DNA of 64,000 nt from Bradyrhizobium sp. Rc3b (GCF_900114915.1 NZ_FOUS01000017.1:1-64000), one strand, 5' to 3'; positions 53,951 through 62,912 are shown, counted from the stretch's first letter. The notes: generated by a model not told the origin, from the letters alone. A program made the numbers and translations.

Positions 53951-54568
53951 TTGACCTCGCCGCCCTCTGCTAAGGCTGGAACCATTAAGATAGGATTCCC
54001 CGTGTCTGGCCTCCTTTTGATCACGCTGCTGGCAGGTTCGCTCCTTGGCGGCGTGGATCTCCCCTCGCAATGGACGAGCCCCTGCCCGGACAACACAACG
54101 TGTCGCGGGAGGCCTATCGTTGAAGCCGCCAACCCCGCCCCCTCCTCCGTCTGGAAGTTCAGCCGCACGCAAGGGGGTAAGGACGGCGAAAGCTTCGCGG
54201 CCATCACGAAGACCGCGGATACCACCCAATCCGACCCGGACTTTGCCGGCCTCATCGTTCGCTGCGCGCCGAAGGGCAAGGTTGACGTGCTGGTGGCCCT
54301 GATCAGGCCCTTTCCGCCGCGGAGCCACCCCAAGGTCACCATCGCCGCGAGCGGCGGTGGCACCCTGACCTTTGACGCCAGCATGGCGGCCGCAGGCGCC
54401 GCGGTGCTGCTGCCCGACGAGGTCTCGGCCTTTGCCGCCGGCAAGTGGCAGTCAACGGCCTCGCTGTCGGTGGTGGTCAGGGAAAGCGACAGCGAGATCA
54501 AGGGCGTGGTGGCCCTGAACGGCTTGCGTGAGGCCTATCATTCGCTGCTGGCAAATTGCAGCCAATAG
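53951..54568 (+). CDS. Membrane-anchored periplasmic hypothetical (205 aa)
   Basis: The N-terminus has one hydrophobic helix (FPVSGLLLITLLAGSLLGGV), followed by a periplasmic beta-rich domain: SPCPDNTTCRG, DFAGLIVRCAPKGKVDVLVA, PKVTIAASGGGTLTFDASMA, WQSTASLSVVVRESDSEIKG. Three Cys could form disulfides. The start is a TTG at 53951, so it is uncertain. It is divergent from the Wza-like gene with about 220 bases between them and probably shares regulation with the exopolysaccharide locus. Function unknown. Confidence 0.7.
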   Translation: MTSPPSAKAGTIKIGFPVSGLLLITLLAGSLLGGVDLPSQWTSPCPDNTTCRGRPIVEAANPAPSSVWKFSRTQGGKDGESFAAITKTADTTQSDPDFAGLIVRCAPKGKVDVLVALIRPFPPRSHPKVTIAASGGGTLTFDASMAAAGAAVLLPDEVSAFAAGKWQSTASLSVVVRESDSEIKGVVALNGLREAYHSLLANCSQ

Positions 54569-54644
54569 GCCAAATTTAGCCATACAGATTAAGGGTCTTT
54601 TTAGGGTGGGGAACCTAGGGTCCGAAGCACGGAGAGTGTTTCGG

Positions 54645-54920
54645 ATGACCGCGTTTTTGATTTTCAGCTTTTTGGTAGGTGCCGTGCTGGGCCAACGCTT
54701 TCGCGTCCTGGTCCTGCTGCCGTTGACCTTCGTCATGGTGCTCGCCGCCATCCCGGTCGGCTTGGTGCTCGATCTCACCGTGCTCGAGAGCCTGAAAGGC
54801 GTGGCACTCGCGGCCATCGCCCTCCAGGGCGGCTATCTGTTCGGCTCGGCCGCGCGATTTGGCCTTGCCGCCGCACGTGCCGCCCGCGTCTTCGGCCGTC
54901 CGATCAAGGCCACCCGCTGA
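54645..54920 (+). CDS. Small membrane protein (91 aa)
   Basis: The ATG at 54645 follows GGAGAG. Three hydrophobic segments are visible: AFLIFSFLVGAVLGQRFRVL, LLPLTFVMVLAAIPVGLVL and GVALAAIALQGGYLFGSAA. A basic C-terminus (RVFGRPIKATR) follows. It is probably an inner-membrane protein with a cytoplasmic C-terminus. It is preceded by the 53951 gene and followed by a ligase-like membrane gene, all in the same direction. No known family. Confidence 0.72.
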   Translation: MTAFLIFSFLVGAVLGQRFRVLVLLPLTFVMVLAAIPVGLVLDLTVLESLKGVALAAIALQGGYLFGSAARFGLAAARAARVFGRPIKATR

Positions 54921-55064
54921 TCGCGCGCCGATCAACGCTGCGACGAGCCCGCGCGCAAACGGCCCGAGGTTTAAACGTTGGACCGAGGCAGGCCTCTGTT
55001 TGAAAACCACCCGCCCGCTTGTATGGTGACCTGACCGTTTCAGGATTCCCTTCGAGCGCGCCGT

Positions 55065-56336
55065 TTGTCCCTCGCTTATTTTGCCCTCATCGTTTCCATC
55101 GTCTCCGCTTCCACTCTCGAAATCGCCGGCGCCAAGTTCGGTGCGCAGCTCGGGATGATGGCCGCCGCGCTTAGCCTGCTGGCGGCCACCGCGAGCGCGC
55201 GAAAAGCCGATTACGACCACTATGTTCGCGCGACCTCCTGGGGCCGCTGGATCCCGATCGCCCTTCCGCTGTTCATCGCGGCTCAGCTCGTCCCGCTTCC
55301 GCTAAGCGCTGCCCATCCGATCTGGGCCAGCACGCGCGATGCCATAGGTGGCCTGCCGTTCGGACCGATCACGGCCGATATCGGCTTGACCGTCAGCGCG
55401 CTGCTGCTGGCGCTTGCGGCGATCTCGTTGCTCGGCGTCACCATCCTGGTGGTCCGCAATCGCAGCCGGGCCGAGCTGGTTCTCTTTGTGCTGAGCGGCG
55501 TAACCGCGGTCTCCGCCTTGATGCTGGACCTGCATCGGCTGTCGCCGGCGCTTGCTGGAGCCGCGCCCTCAGATTTCACGACGACTTTGGCCGGCCTCGG
55601 TCTCATGCTCAATCTGGCGGTGATGCAGTTCGCGGCCGAACGGGCCGAGACGCATCATTCGATGCTTCGCTCGGTGGCGATCGGTCTTTGCGGACTCATG
55701 GGCGCGCTGGCAAGCGCGCTTGCGGTGTTCGGCCTGTCGGGCACGAACAGCGCGATCGCCGCGGCCTTTGGCATTGTGCTGATCCTGCTGATCCTCGTCA
55801 TTCGCAGGCTCGATCTATCGCCATTGGCAGCGGGCGCCTTGTCGGCCGCCGCCTTGATCGGCGCGGCGATCGTGCTGTCCTTCCTGTTCGAAAAAGGCAC
55901 CGGACCGGTCCTCTTGCGGCTCGTCCCGGATATGGGGGCTGAAACGCGGGCCGCGCTGGAGCGGATGTTGACCGACACGCGCTGGTTCGGCGCGGGCGCC
56001 GGGACCTTTGCTGCGGTGGGCCGGATCTATCAGAGCGATGTCGGAGCCGCTTTGACGGCGCCGTCGACCGCGACGGCGGTCTTTGCGGGCATGGGATGGA
56101 TTGGCCTGGCGGCCGCGCTGGCGGTGAGTTCGATCGTTCTGGTACGCCTGTTCTTCGGCGCCTTGCAGCGCGGACGCGACTCGTTCTTCCCTGCGGCCGC
56201 CGCGGCCTGTGTTTTGTTTGCGCTGATTCAGAGCTTGGCCGGGCCCGGGCTGCTGCGCCCGGCGGCCATCCTGTGCCTTTCGGTGATCGTGGGACTGGGG
56301 CTGTCGCAGAGCATCAGCCAATCTGGATCACGATAG
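55065..56336 (+). CDS. O-antigen ligase-like membrane protein (423 aa)
   Basis: There are at least ten hydrophobic helices (LALAAISLLGVTILVVR, GIVLILLILVI, AGALSAAALIGAAIVLSFLF). A C-terminal polymerase/ligase-like block, DTRWFGAGAGTFAAVGRIY then MGWIGLAAALAVSSIVLV, parallels the G-x-G-x-F and His/Glu region of Wzy_C proteins, although the His is replaced (APSTATAVF). It therefore looks like a divergent or inactive member of the same family as 42043 and 50203. The start is a TTG at 55065. Confidence 0.75.
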   Translation: MSLAYFALIVSIVSASTLEIAGAKFGAQLGMMAAALSLLAATASARKADYDHYVRATSWGRWIPIALPLFIAAQLVPLPLSAAHPIWASTRDAIGGLPFGPITADIGLTVSALLLALAAISLLGVTILVVRNRSRAELVLFVLSGVTAVSALMLDLHRLSPALAGAAPSDFTTTLAGLGLMLNLAVMQFAAERAETHHSMLRSVAIGLCGLMGALASALAVFGLSGTNSAIAAAFGIVLILLILVIRRLDLSPLAAGALSAAALIGAAIVLSFLFEKGTGPVLLRLVPDMGAETRAALERMLTDTRWFGAGAGTFAAVGRIYQSDVGAALTAPSTATAVFAGMGWIGLAAALAVSSIVLVRLFFGALQRGRDSFFPAAAAACVLFALIQSLAGPGLLRPAAILCLSVIVGLGLSQSISQSGSR

Positions 56337-56347
56337 AGCGCCGGTGA

Positions 56348-56974
56348 TCAGACCGCGCGATCGCCGAGGGAGGCCCAGTAGTTCGGGTTCTTGGGCGACT
56401 GAATGCGGACCCAGCGATAGGGCTTCTTCGACCACGGCAGAATGTGGCCGGAGAGATTGTCCAGCACGAGATCGCCGGCGAAGGTGCGCACCACAACCAC
56501 GAGATGATGCTCGCCCCAGGTGGTCACGACCTCGCTGAGCAGCACCGAGCGCGCCGGAAAGCCCTTGGCGATCAGTTCGTGGCGTTTTGTCACAGCGTAA
56601 TCGTTGCAGTCGCCGCTGGTCGGATGCAGCAGCCACTTCTCGCCGCGCAGCCCTTCCAGATTGGCCTCGGGACGGATGGCGGTATTGACCTGCTGGTTGA
56701 CCTCTTGCATCTGCGCCAGCCGCTCCGCGGTAAGCTTCAGGCGCCCGCCCCTGAACACGATGTGCTGGGGCCGCGGCTTGCACTCGTCCTTGTACTTCAG
56801 GCAAAACAGCGTGAATGCCATTGGCGCCAGCGTCGGCTGGTCGAACTTGATGTACTGGATGGCCCCGCGCAGCCCCAAGGGCGCACCGACGAATGCGGCT
56901 TCAGCGCGCTGCTGCACCCCTGCAGCAACGACGATGGCGGCCACGGCCGTCAGGAACTTTACAACTTTGCGCAT
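56348..56974 (-). CDS. LapG-like (BTLCP) transglutaminase-like cysteine peptidase
   Basis: The 208-residue product has a signal peptide (MRKVVKFLTAVAAIVVAAGV, cleavage near AEA). The core shows SGDCNDYAVTKRHELIAKGF (catalytic Cys), WGEHHLVVVVR (His) and LVLDNLSG (Asp), the complete triad. LRGAIQYIKFDQPTLAPMAF is typical of the N-terminal part of Bradyrhizobium members. It is periplasmic; by analogy to LapG it could cleave a surface protein, but no LapD partner is visible here. It ends 12 bases from the convergent ligase-like gene. Confidence 0.88.
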   Translation of the reverse strand: MRKVVKFLTAVAAIVVAAGVQQRAEAAFVGAPLGLRGAIQYIKFDQPTLAPMAFTLFCLKYKDECKPRPQHIVFRGGRLKLTAERLAQMQEVNQQVNTAIRPEANLEGLRGEKWLLHPTSGDCNDYAVTKRHELIAKGFPARSVLLSEVVTTWGEHHLVVVVRTFAGDLVLDNLSGHILPWSKKPYRWVRIQSPKNPNYWASLGDRAV

Positions 56975-57167
56975 GTCGCGCTCCCCGTTTTTGTTGGGGA
57001 GACGCTACGCGAGATGTCTTGAAATACGGCTCAAAGGCCGCGCGATCCTTTAATCAAAATGCGGGGGCCCTGGTCGGAAACAATTAAGAATACCGATGTG
57101 TGACTTGTTCTGCTAAGAGCCATCGCGACGTTCCGCTCGCGACGCTGGAAGCGATTCGACCGACCTG

Positions 57168-57905
57168 ATGGGCCTTTCCTCACGCTTTCGAAAGAAGACC
57201 AAGCCTCGGCTTCCCGACGGCGTTCGCGTCTATGCCATCGGCGACGTGCACGGCCGCGCCGATCTGCTTCAATCGCTGTTAACCGTCATCGACGTCGATC
57301 TGGCCCGCTCGGCCCCCGAACGGGCCATCCAGGTCTTTCTCGGCGACTATGTCGACCGCGGCCCGGACTCGCGCGGCGTGCTTGATCTGTTGATCGAACG
57401 CTCGAAAACACACGAGACGGTTTGCCTCAAGGGCAACCACGAGATCTTCCTGCTCGAGGTCCTCAAGGACCCCGCCCGCCTGCAGGAGTGGCGCCACTAT
57501 GGCGGCCTGCTGACGCTGGTCTCCTACGGCATCACGCCGACCATGAATCCGTCCGCGGAGCAGCAGGTCGAGCTGATCGAAGGATTGCAGCGCGCGCTGC
57601 CGCCCGAGCACTTGGCTTTCCTCCAGCAATTGCCCTCGTCCTTTACTTGCGGGGACTTCTTCTTCGTCCATGCCGGCGTCAAGCCCGGCGTGCCGCTCGA
57701 GCGCCAGAAGGATGAGGACCTGCTCTGGATCCGCGAGGAATTCCTCGCGTCGGAGGAGCGCTTCGGCAAATATATCGTCCACGGTCACACGCCGGTCAGC
57801 GCGCCCGATATTCGCCCGAACCGCATCAACATCGACACGGGCGCCTATGCGACCGGAAACTTGACGCTGCTGACCATCCAAGGTGATAGTCTGCTCGCAA
57901 TTTAA
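57168..57905 (+). CDS. PP1-type Ser/Thr protein phosphatase (metallophosphoesterase)
   Basis: The 245-residue product has all calcineurin-like motifs in order: AIGDVHGRADLL (metal ligands, residue 25), FLGDYVDRGPDSRGVLD (about 59), LKGNHEIFLLEV (about 90), FFVHAGVKPG and VHGHTPV (about 205). This is a dinuclear-metal phosphatase of the PPP type, likely cytosolic. Bacterial relatives dephosphorylate Ser/Thr/Tyr or act on nucleotides. Its target here is unknown. The downstream gene follows by about 60 bases in the same direction. Confidence 0.92.
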   Translation: MGLSSRFRKKTKPRLPDGVRVYAIGDVHGRADLLQSLLTVIDVDLARSAPERAIQVFLGDYVDRGPDSRGVLDLLIERSKTHETVCLKGNHEIFLLEVLKDPARLQEWRHYGGLLTLVSYGITPTMNPSAEQQVELIEGLQRALPPEHLAFLQQLPSSFTCGDFFFVHAGVKPGVPLERQKDEDLLWIREEFLASEERFGKYIVHGHTPVSAPDIRPNRINIDTGAYATGNLTLLTIQGDSLLAI

Positions 57906-57967
57906 GAGCCCGGCCGTCCTATCGGTCCCGTCTTCGGTTCGCCCTCACAGGACTCGTCGATTTCACC

Positions 57968-58630
57968 ATGAACCGCATGTTCCTGCTTCGCGTCATCGGC
58001 ATCTGCACTGCGTTCGTGCTGCTGCTTCACGCCGGCATAACGTTCTTTGGCGATCTCGTACGGCCGAACTTTCGCGCGAGCGACTTGTTCTCGGGTGAGA
58101 TTCCGCCCGAGAAGGCCAAGCTGGCGGCCGGCGGCGTCTTGGCATCAATTTCGCTGGATGGCGACCTGCTCGCGAACTACGCGGCGGCAATGGCGGCTGA
58201 CGTTCTTCACCGTCCTTCAACCGATGCGGCCGGACGGACCGGCGAGAACAAGGCCGCCCAAAGCGCCGTCGTCGCTGCCTTGAAGGTCTCACCAATCAGG
58301 CCCGCGCTCTGGCACACGCTCGGCACGCTGCAGGCCCAGGCCGGCGAAGCGGCAACGCCTGCGGTGAAGATGTCCTACTTGACGGGATCGGTGCCGATCG
58401 ACGTCGCCTTGGCTCGCGTCCGGACCGTGACCTCGGGCGCGGCTGCAACGGACGAGGAGATCAAGCTGCTGGCGCAATCCGACATCCGCTCGGCGCTTGC
58501 CAATCGCTCGCGTTACGAGCCGCTGCTGATCGCGGCCTATGTGCAGGCAACGCCGCAAGGCAAGGCGCTGCTGCTCGACACCACGAAAGTGACCGATCCC
58601 AAATTCAACGAGATCTTGCGGCGTTACTGA
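57968..58630 (+). CDS. Hypothetical exported/anchored protein (220 aa)
   Basis: An N-terminal hydrophobic segment (RVIGICTAFVLLLHAGITFF) acts as a signal anchor. It is followed by a helical, Ala-rich domain (LLANYAAAMAADVLHRPSTD, ALWHTLGTLQAQAGEAATPA, IRSALANRSRYEPLLIAAYV) reminiscent of TPR-like repeats. It is probably periplasmic. It is likely cotranscribed with the phosphatase and ends three bases from the convergent 58634 gene. No family recognised. Confidence 0.7.
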   Translation: MNRMFLLRVIGICTAFVLLLHAGITFFGDLVRPNFRASDLFSGEIPPEKAKLAAGGVLASISLDGDLLANYAAAMAADVLHRPSTDAAGRTGENKAAQSAVVAALKVSPIRPALWHTLGTLQAQAGEAATPAVKMSYLTGSVPIDVALARVRTVTSGAAATDEEIKLLAQSDIRSALANRSRYEPLLIAAYVQATPQGKALLLDTTKVTDPKFNEILRRY

Positions 58631-58633
58631 ATT

Positions 58634-59116
58634 TCAGCGCACCGATTTCGGGTTGACCGGCACGAAGTCCTGATCGCGACGCGGTTGGTCGGATCGCCCC
58701 TGATAGACGAACATGCCCTTCTTGGTCGTGACGATATCGCCTCGCTGCAGGCTATCGTCGCGGAGAAGGCGTTCGGTCGCGACAAGGTCCGGATCTTCCG
58801 GAATCGGCTTGTAGAGCTCGGGATGCTCCCGCCGCTCGCGCGAAGCTTCCTTGGCGCGGCGCCGAGCGTCCTCGATCCGCTGCCGCCATTCGTCGCGCGT
58901 TACTTCTGGCTCGCTTGGTGGAAGATAGTCGCTGAGCGAGGGCTCCGGATCGGCCTGAGCAAGACAGAAGCAAGGGTAGGCGAGACCAAGGCCGAGGGCA
59001 GCGGCAAGGGAAACGACAGCTCGAGACAGCGTCCCCAACCGCCTTCCGTCATCTAGCGAATGGTCACGTCGAGCGGTTCGCACGCTGATAACTCCAAAGA
59101 CAGAGCATAAGGACAA
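58634..59116 (-). CDS. Hypothetical exported protein (up to 160 aa)
   Basis: The frame contains a signal-like segment (AVVSLAAALGLGLAYPCFCL) followed by a charged domain rich in Arg/Glu/Asp (VTRDEWRQRIEDARRRAKEA, RRDQDFVPVNPKSVR). A Pro/Glu linker separates them. The annotated start is a TTG at 59116; a GTG at 59083 would move the signal closer to the N-terminus. The mature form is probably a small periplasmic protein. Function unknown. Confidence 0.65.
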   Translation of the reverse strand: MSLCSVFGVISVRTARRDHSLDDGRRLGTLSRAVVSLAAALGLGLAYPCFCLAQADPEPSLSDYLPPSEPEVTRDEWRQRIEDARRRAKEASRERREHPELYKPIPEDPDLVATERLLRDDSLQRGDIVTTKKGMFVYQGRSDQPRRDQDFVPVNPKSVR

Positions 59117-59321
59117 CCATTGGCCGGAAACTCCTTATGCCCGGCTCATCAATCTATACCTTTGCCAATTGCAAGAAAGCGAATTCGCAGGCAAGCTTTG
59201 CGCTTTAGCTTGCAACCTCGTCTGGCACGAAGTTGACGAGCACCTGGCGAGCCCGAGGAGTCGAAGACCTCGTTAGCTCGCTGATATTCTCTTCGGGAAT
59301 TGCGCGTGGAGCTGCCGTCGC

Positions 59322-59699
59322 ATGCCTCAAAAACCCTTGTTGCTGCTAGCTGCCTGCATCGCAGCTTCCGCTGCGCTAGTCATGGCGGCTCACGCCAGTC
59401 CGCTCTGCATCAAGGAACGGACGCCGTTCGAACTGTCGGGAGACACAGTGACGTGGACGCTGACCATCCAGCCTGGATCCGACTGCATCCAGGGCCTGCG
59501 TTGGTCGTACATGCAGATCTTCAAGGTATCGGTCGTGAGCGGACCATCAAGGGGACAATTGACCGTGGTCGGGTCCGGCTTCCGCTATCTGGCAGCAGCC
59601 GACAAGCAAGGTCCCGATAAATTCACCCTTCTGATCTCGGGTAAAAAGCTTCACGGTGCAGGGACATCGACCCTAGAGGTCGAGGTCAATCCTCAATAG
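59322..59699 (+). CDS. Small secreted hypothetical protein (125 aa)
   Basis: The signal peptide is MPQKPLLLLAACIAASAALV, with cleavage near AHA. The mature protein is a small beta-rich domain (ELSGDTVTWTLTIQPGSDCI, FKVSVVSGPSRGQLTVVGSG, DKFTLLISGKKLHGAGTSTL) with two Cys (LCIK, DCIQ) that may pair. The fold suggests an Ig-like periplasmic protein, common in Bradyrhizobium. No partner or function is evident. Confidence 0.72.
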   Translation: MPQKPLLLLAACIAASAALVMAAHASPLCIKERTPFELSGDTVTWTLTIQPGSDCIQGLRWSYMQIFKVSVVSGPSRGQLTVVGSGFRYLAAADKQGPDKFTLLISGKKLHGAGTSTLEVEVNPQ

Positions 59700-59816
59700 C
59701 TCGCCGAGACGCCGCTCTCTTAGGGGACAGGAGCGTTCCGTTATTTACCGAAAATCGGGCACGGCGGCCGAACGGCTGATGTTCGCGATGTTCTCTTAGG
59801 CCAGCCGGCGGCACAC

Positions 59817-60056
59817 CTACCGCCTACTTGAGGCACTGCCCCGGGTTCTGTTTCCGTAATAGGGTATAGCTCGCCCGCCGCGGGTCAGGGGCGCCTGGAT
59901 CCGGCTCGGGTAATTCGGCGTGGCCGTGCTGCCCGACGGCTGCGACGGATTGACAATGATCACGTTGCGGTTGGGCGTCGAAGGGTCGTTGACGCCCTGG
60001 GCCCAGGCAGCGGCGGGCACAAGCAACGCAATGGCGATCAGAACTGGTCGTTTCAT
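59817..60056 (-). CDS. Small secreted peptide-like protein (79 aa)
   Basis: The ATG at 60056 gives MKRPVLIAIALLVPAAAWAQ, a clear signal peptide. The remaining ~59 residues are Asn/Pro/Ser/Arg-rich (GVNDPSTPNRNVIIVNPSQP, SGSTATPNYPSRI) and likely unstructured. A longer in-frame start (60095) adds a hydrophobic lead and is less likely. Same orientation and type as the 60126 gene. Function unknown. Confidence 0.65.
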   Translation of the reverse strand: MKRPVLIAIALLVPAAAWAQGVNDPSTPNRNVIIVNPSQPSGSTATPNYPSRIQAPLTRGGRAIPYYGNRTRGSASSRR

Positions 60057-60125
60057 ACGATATCTCCCAAGCATGAACGTCAGGGAGGCGATCACCGTTC
60101 CTTCACGCTTCGTTGGGTCGCAGCC

Positions 60126-60371
60126 TCAGCGGGGAACGGCAACCAGCTTGCCATCGCGCCAGACGCCTTGAGCCGACTTTCCAGCAGGCAGCCTGCCCGA
60201 GAGGTTCCGAACGGCGGTCGGCCGCGAGGCCGTCTGATTGGTTTGCGCCTTCTTCGTCGGCGTGGTGATGATGCTGGAGCTCGTGGTGTTGGCCTGATCC
60301 TTGATCCCTTGTGCAACGGCAGGCGAAGCCAGGAACGTCAAAACCGAAAGGACTGCTAGAACGCCGCGCAT
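60126..60371 (-). CDS. Small secreted hypothetical protein (81 aa)
   Basis: The signal peptide is MRGVLAVLSVLTFLASPAVA, followed by a Thr/Ser/Lys-rich low-complexity stretch (TTSSSIITTPTKKAQTNQTA) and a short C-terminal motif (SAQGVWRDGKLVAVPR). It is probably periplasmic. It lies just upstream of the 59817 gene in the same orientation, so the two may be cotranscribed. Function unknown. Confidence 0.65.
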   Translation of the reverse strand: MRGVLAVLSVLTFLASPAVAQGIKDQANTTSSSIITTPTKKAQTNQTASRPTAVRNLSGRLPAGKSAQGVWRDGKLVAVPR

Positions 60372-60554
60372 GGCCGAACACCAGAATGAGGAGCTTGGCG
60401 AAATGTCACAGGTTTTCCTCTAAAAGCAAGCACCTTCGAAACACCGCGGGGCTTTGCCAGGCCCGGCAATGACAGGGGAAGCTGCCTCGGTGGAGACGTT
60501 TCAAGCGGAAAGACCTAGCGAAATAGCCCTAACCGGGCTACTTGATCGGCCTTG

Positions 60555-61727
60555 ATGACCGACTCCGGTGAAATTGCGGCCAACGCTCCTTCGACGCAAC
60601 AGATCAAAGCCGGGTTTATCCGTCTCCTGTCGAGCCGAATCCGCGCCGTATCCGACGATCCCCGGCAGATGCGGGAGATCGTTTATGAGCTGGCGCGCGT
60701 CAAGCTTCTGGAGCAATTCACCCACGCCGAGGCGCGGGAATCCCGGGAGCTTCAGCAGGTCCTCGAAAGTGCCATCAAGGAGGTCGAGCGTTCCTTCGAG
60801 CGCAGTGATGCGTCGGAACCGCAAAATGTTGTACCCCCGCCGATCCCGGCCCCCGCTCCGGTTTCGGCTTCGCCGCCTGCTGCGAAGGACGCGGGAGCAC
60901 CGCGCCGTCCCGTGGTTTCGCCGCGATCGCCGGATCAAACCAAACGCAGCGGCGCCTTCACCTTTCTGGTTCGACTGGCCGGCATTCTCCTGCTCATGGC
61001 CGGCGCCAGCACCACGGTGATCTATTGGCCGCGTTTGAGGACCCAAGTGTCCGCACTGTCACAATTGGTGCTGCCATCCGAGCGCGCGCCGGGCAACCCC
61101 GAGCCCCGGCCGACCACCGCCCCGCCCCCGTCGGAGAGCGTGAGTGTCGAACGAGCGCCCGACAGCGCAAAGGAGCCGGCGCCACCTGCACACCCCTCCA
61201 TGCCTTTGCCGACGACCTTCGGCGTCTACGCGCTGAACGAGGGGCAGCTCCAGGAACTGAAGCCGGTCCCCGGAAAGATTCCAGACCGCCGCGTTGCGAT
61301 CTCGGCGGCCATCAACACGCCGAGTGCAACGACCCTGACAAGCGGAGATGTCAACTTCATCGTGTTCAGACCGGACGGAAGCATTGAGGCAAGCGTGACC
61401 GAGGTTCGAGTCGTCGCGAAGGTGTCCCGGTCAATGGGCGTCGATGCCTCCGGCAAGGCCGCCATAGTCAACGCGGGCGATTCCTGGGTCATTCGCAGCA
61501 TGTCCTACCCCTACAAAGTGGGGCCGGTTGAGGATCAGCAAAGGATGCTGTTGCTGCAACCGGAGCAGGACGGCTTCACGCTGTCGCCGGGCCGCTACAT
61601 TGTCGTCGTTAAAGGCATCGGCTACGATTTCACGGTGGCAGGGACGATCACCGATCCCAACCAATGCGTCGAACGCATCAACGCGGCGAACGGCGCGTTC
61701 TATTCTCCCTGCCCGCCGCCGCGTTAG
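60555..61727 (+). CDS. Bitopic membrane protein with periplasmic domain (390 aa)
   Basis: The cytoplasmic N-terminal helical domain (about 15-85; IKAGFIRLLSSRIRAVSDDP, MREIVYELARVKLLEQF) is followed by a Pro/Ala linker, a single membrane helix (FTFLVRLAGILLLMAGASTT, about 135-155), a second Pro-rich linker and a beta-rich periplasmic domain. The latter includes IPDRRVAISAAINTPSATTL, VNFIVFRPDGSIEASVTEVR and GYDFTVAGTITDPNQCVERI. The architecture suggests a signal-transmitting or envelope-sensing protein; no enzyme motif is seen. The start is the ATG at 60555, with a TTG directly before it. Confidence 0.75.
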   Translation: MTDSGEIAANAPSTQQIKAGFIRLLSSRIRAVSDDPRQMREIVYELARVKLLEQFTHAEARESRELQQVLESAIKEVERSFERSDASEPQNVVPPPIPAPAPVSASPPAAKDAGAPRRPVVSPRSPDQTKRSGAFTFLVRLAGILLLMAGASTTVIYWPRLRTQVSALSQLVLPSERAPGNPEPRPTTAPPPSESVSVERAPDSAKEPAPPAHPSMPLPTTFGVYALNEGQLQELKPVPGKIPDRRVAISAAINTPSATTLTSGDVNFIVFRPDGSIEASVTEVRVVAKVSRSMGVDASGKAAIVNAGDSWVIRSMSYPYKVGPVEDQQRMLLLQPEQDGFTLSPGRYIVVVKGIGYDFTVAGTITDPNQCVERINAANGAFYSPCPPPR

Positions 61728-61738
61728 ATCGACGGCCG

Positions 61739-62002
61739 CTACTTACTGGGCTTGCTGTCCTTGGCCGCCTCCGCCGGCGCGTCGTCGACCTTACCGTTGT
61801 TCGCGACGCATTTTTGGAAGTATGCGCGCTGATCCTTGGCCGTTCCCTTGGCGCTCCCCGCCGCCGGGTTGCCGATTTGCCTGGGCGGAAACGCCTTGGC
61901 CACCGCCGCTTCGCATGCGCGCGCCACTTCGGCGGTGATGGCCGACGCCGTCGCCGGCGCAGCCAACGTCAACACGCATGCCAATCCAACCAACCTTCGC
62001 AT
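61739..62002 (-). CDS. Small periplasmic hypothetical protein (87 aa)
   Basis: The ATG at 62002 starts MRRLVGLACVLTLAAPATAS, a signal peptide. The mature part (ITAEVARACEAAVAKAFPPR, DQRAYFQKCVANNG) is helical with two Cys. Its spacing is loosely like PsiF-type small periplasmic proteins, but I cannot confirm the family. The tail is Asp/Lys/Ala-rich. It ends 12 bases from the convergent 60555 gene. Confidence 0.65.
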   Translation of the reverse strand: MRRLVGLACVLTLAAPATASAITAEVARACEAAVAKAFPPRQIGNPAAGSAKGTAKDQRAYFQKCVANNGKVDDAPAEAAKDSKPSK

Positions 62003-62162
62003 ATTCCTGACCGGCACCTTGCTGCTCCCTCGAAGCGTGAATGCTTGCCGGGACCATAGCAAAAAGGATCGACGCGCCAAACCGCAAAGCGGCGCCGAAT
62101 TGTCACGCGGTGTGGCCTGGGCGTCTCGAAGGATGGCCGAGCGCGCGGCAAGAGCTCCAATA

Positions 62163-62594
62163 CTAGCTGTTGAGCTGCGGCGGCTTGAAATTCGGAAAAC
62201 GCGTGAGCATTGCGGTCTTGACGAACTTCAGGTGCCCGATGCTGCTCGCCAATTCCTTGAGCCGGCGCTGGCCATTGGAGATGTCCGCCGCAAAGAGATC
62301 CTGGTGATGATTGTCGAGCGCCTCTCGCTCAAGGTACTCGTCGGTACCGTTTCCGAAGGTGACGGATGCGCGCGCAACTGCGTCATCGACACGCCGGTTG
62401 AGGCCGGCCTGCTCCCTCTCCGCTTCCTGCAATGCCGTTTCGATCGCCGTCAGGACGGCACCGATCCGCGTGCGATCGGTCTCCGCATCACGCTCCGCGG
62501 AGCGGGCCTTAAAACCTTTGTCCTCGCGGCGGGAGCCGAGAAGATTATGCGCGCGTGCTCTCAGGAATAGCTGAAACATGTGGGCCATCCCCAT
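62163..62594 (-). CDS. Coiled-coil hypothetical protein (143 aa)
   Basis: A largely helical, charged protein (ERDAETDRTRIGAVLTAIET, ALQEAEREQAGLNRRVDDAV, NGQRRLKELASSIGHLKFVK) with no membrane segment. Heptad-like Leu/Ala spacing suggests a coiled coil. Several Met codons near the 5' end (62594, 62588, 62579) leave the start uncertain. No family or role is recognised. Confidence 0.65.
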   Translation of the reverse strand: MGMAHMFQLFLRARAHNLLGSRREDKGFKARSAERDAETDRTRIGAVLTAIETALQEAEREQAGLNRRVDDAVARASVTFGNGTDEYLEREALDNHHQDLFAADISNGQRRLKELASSIGHLKFVKTAMLTRFPNFKPPQLNS

Positions 62595-62621
62595 TTTCGA
62601 GATCTAAGCCGCTACCATCGG

Positions 62622-62912
62622 TCAGGCATAGTTAACAAAGCCTAAATCCTGCGTCCGCCCCGCCTGGCTTTGTGCGATCCAGGCCCGCCAGGCTCCTTCG
62701 TGCTTGGAATAGAGCTCCAGCCACCGAACGTCGTCAACCGCGGCCGCTCTCGTGCCTGCGCGGGTTTCGGCCACGATTTGCACCGTCTCCTTCGAGGCAA
62801 GATCCAGCGCCTCGAATTCCGCCGTCTCCTCCAGCGAAAGGCCTATCAGAACACGATGCCCTTGCGCGTCAACAAAATACCTGCGCGGCGCGTTCTGCCG
62901 TTGATCAATCAT
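62622..62912 (-). CDS. Hypothetical protein (96 aa)
   Basis: The frame reads MIDQRQNAPRRYFVDAQGHR, VLIGLSLEETAEFEALDLAS and ends with LYSKHEGAWRAWIAQSQAGR. It looks like a compact alpha/beta soluble domain. The start ATG overlaps the stop of a 44-aa membrane ORF upstream, so the two are probably translationally coupled. Function unknown. Confidence 0.7.
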   Translation of the reverse strand: MIDQRQNAPRRYFVDAQGHRVLIGLSLEETAEFEALDLASKETVQIVAETRAGTRAAAVDDVRWLELYSKHEGAWRAWIAQSQAGRTQDLGFVNYA

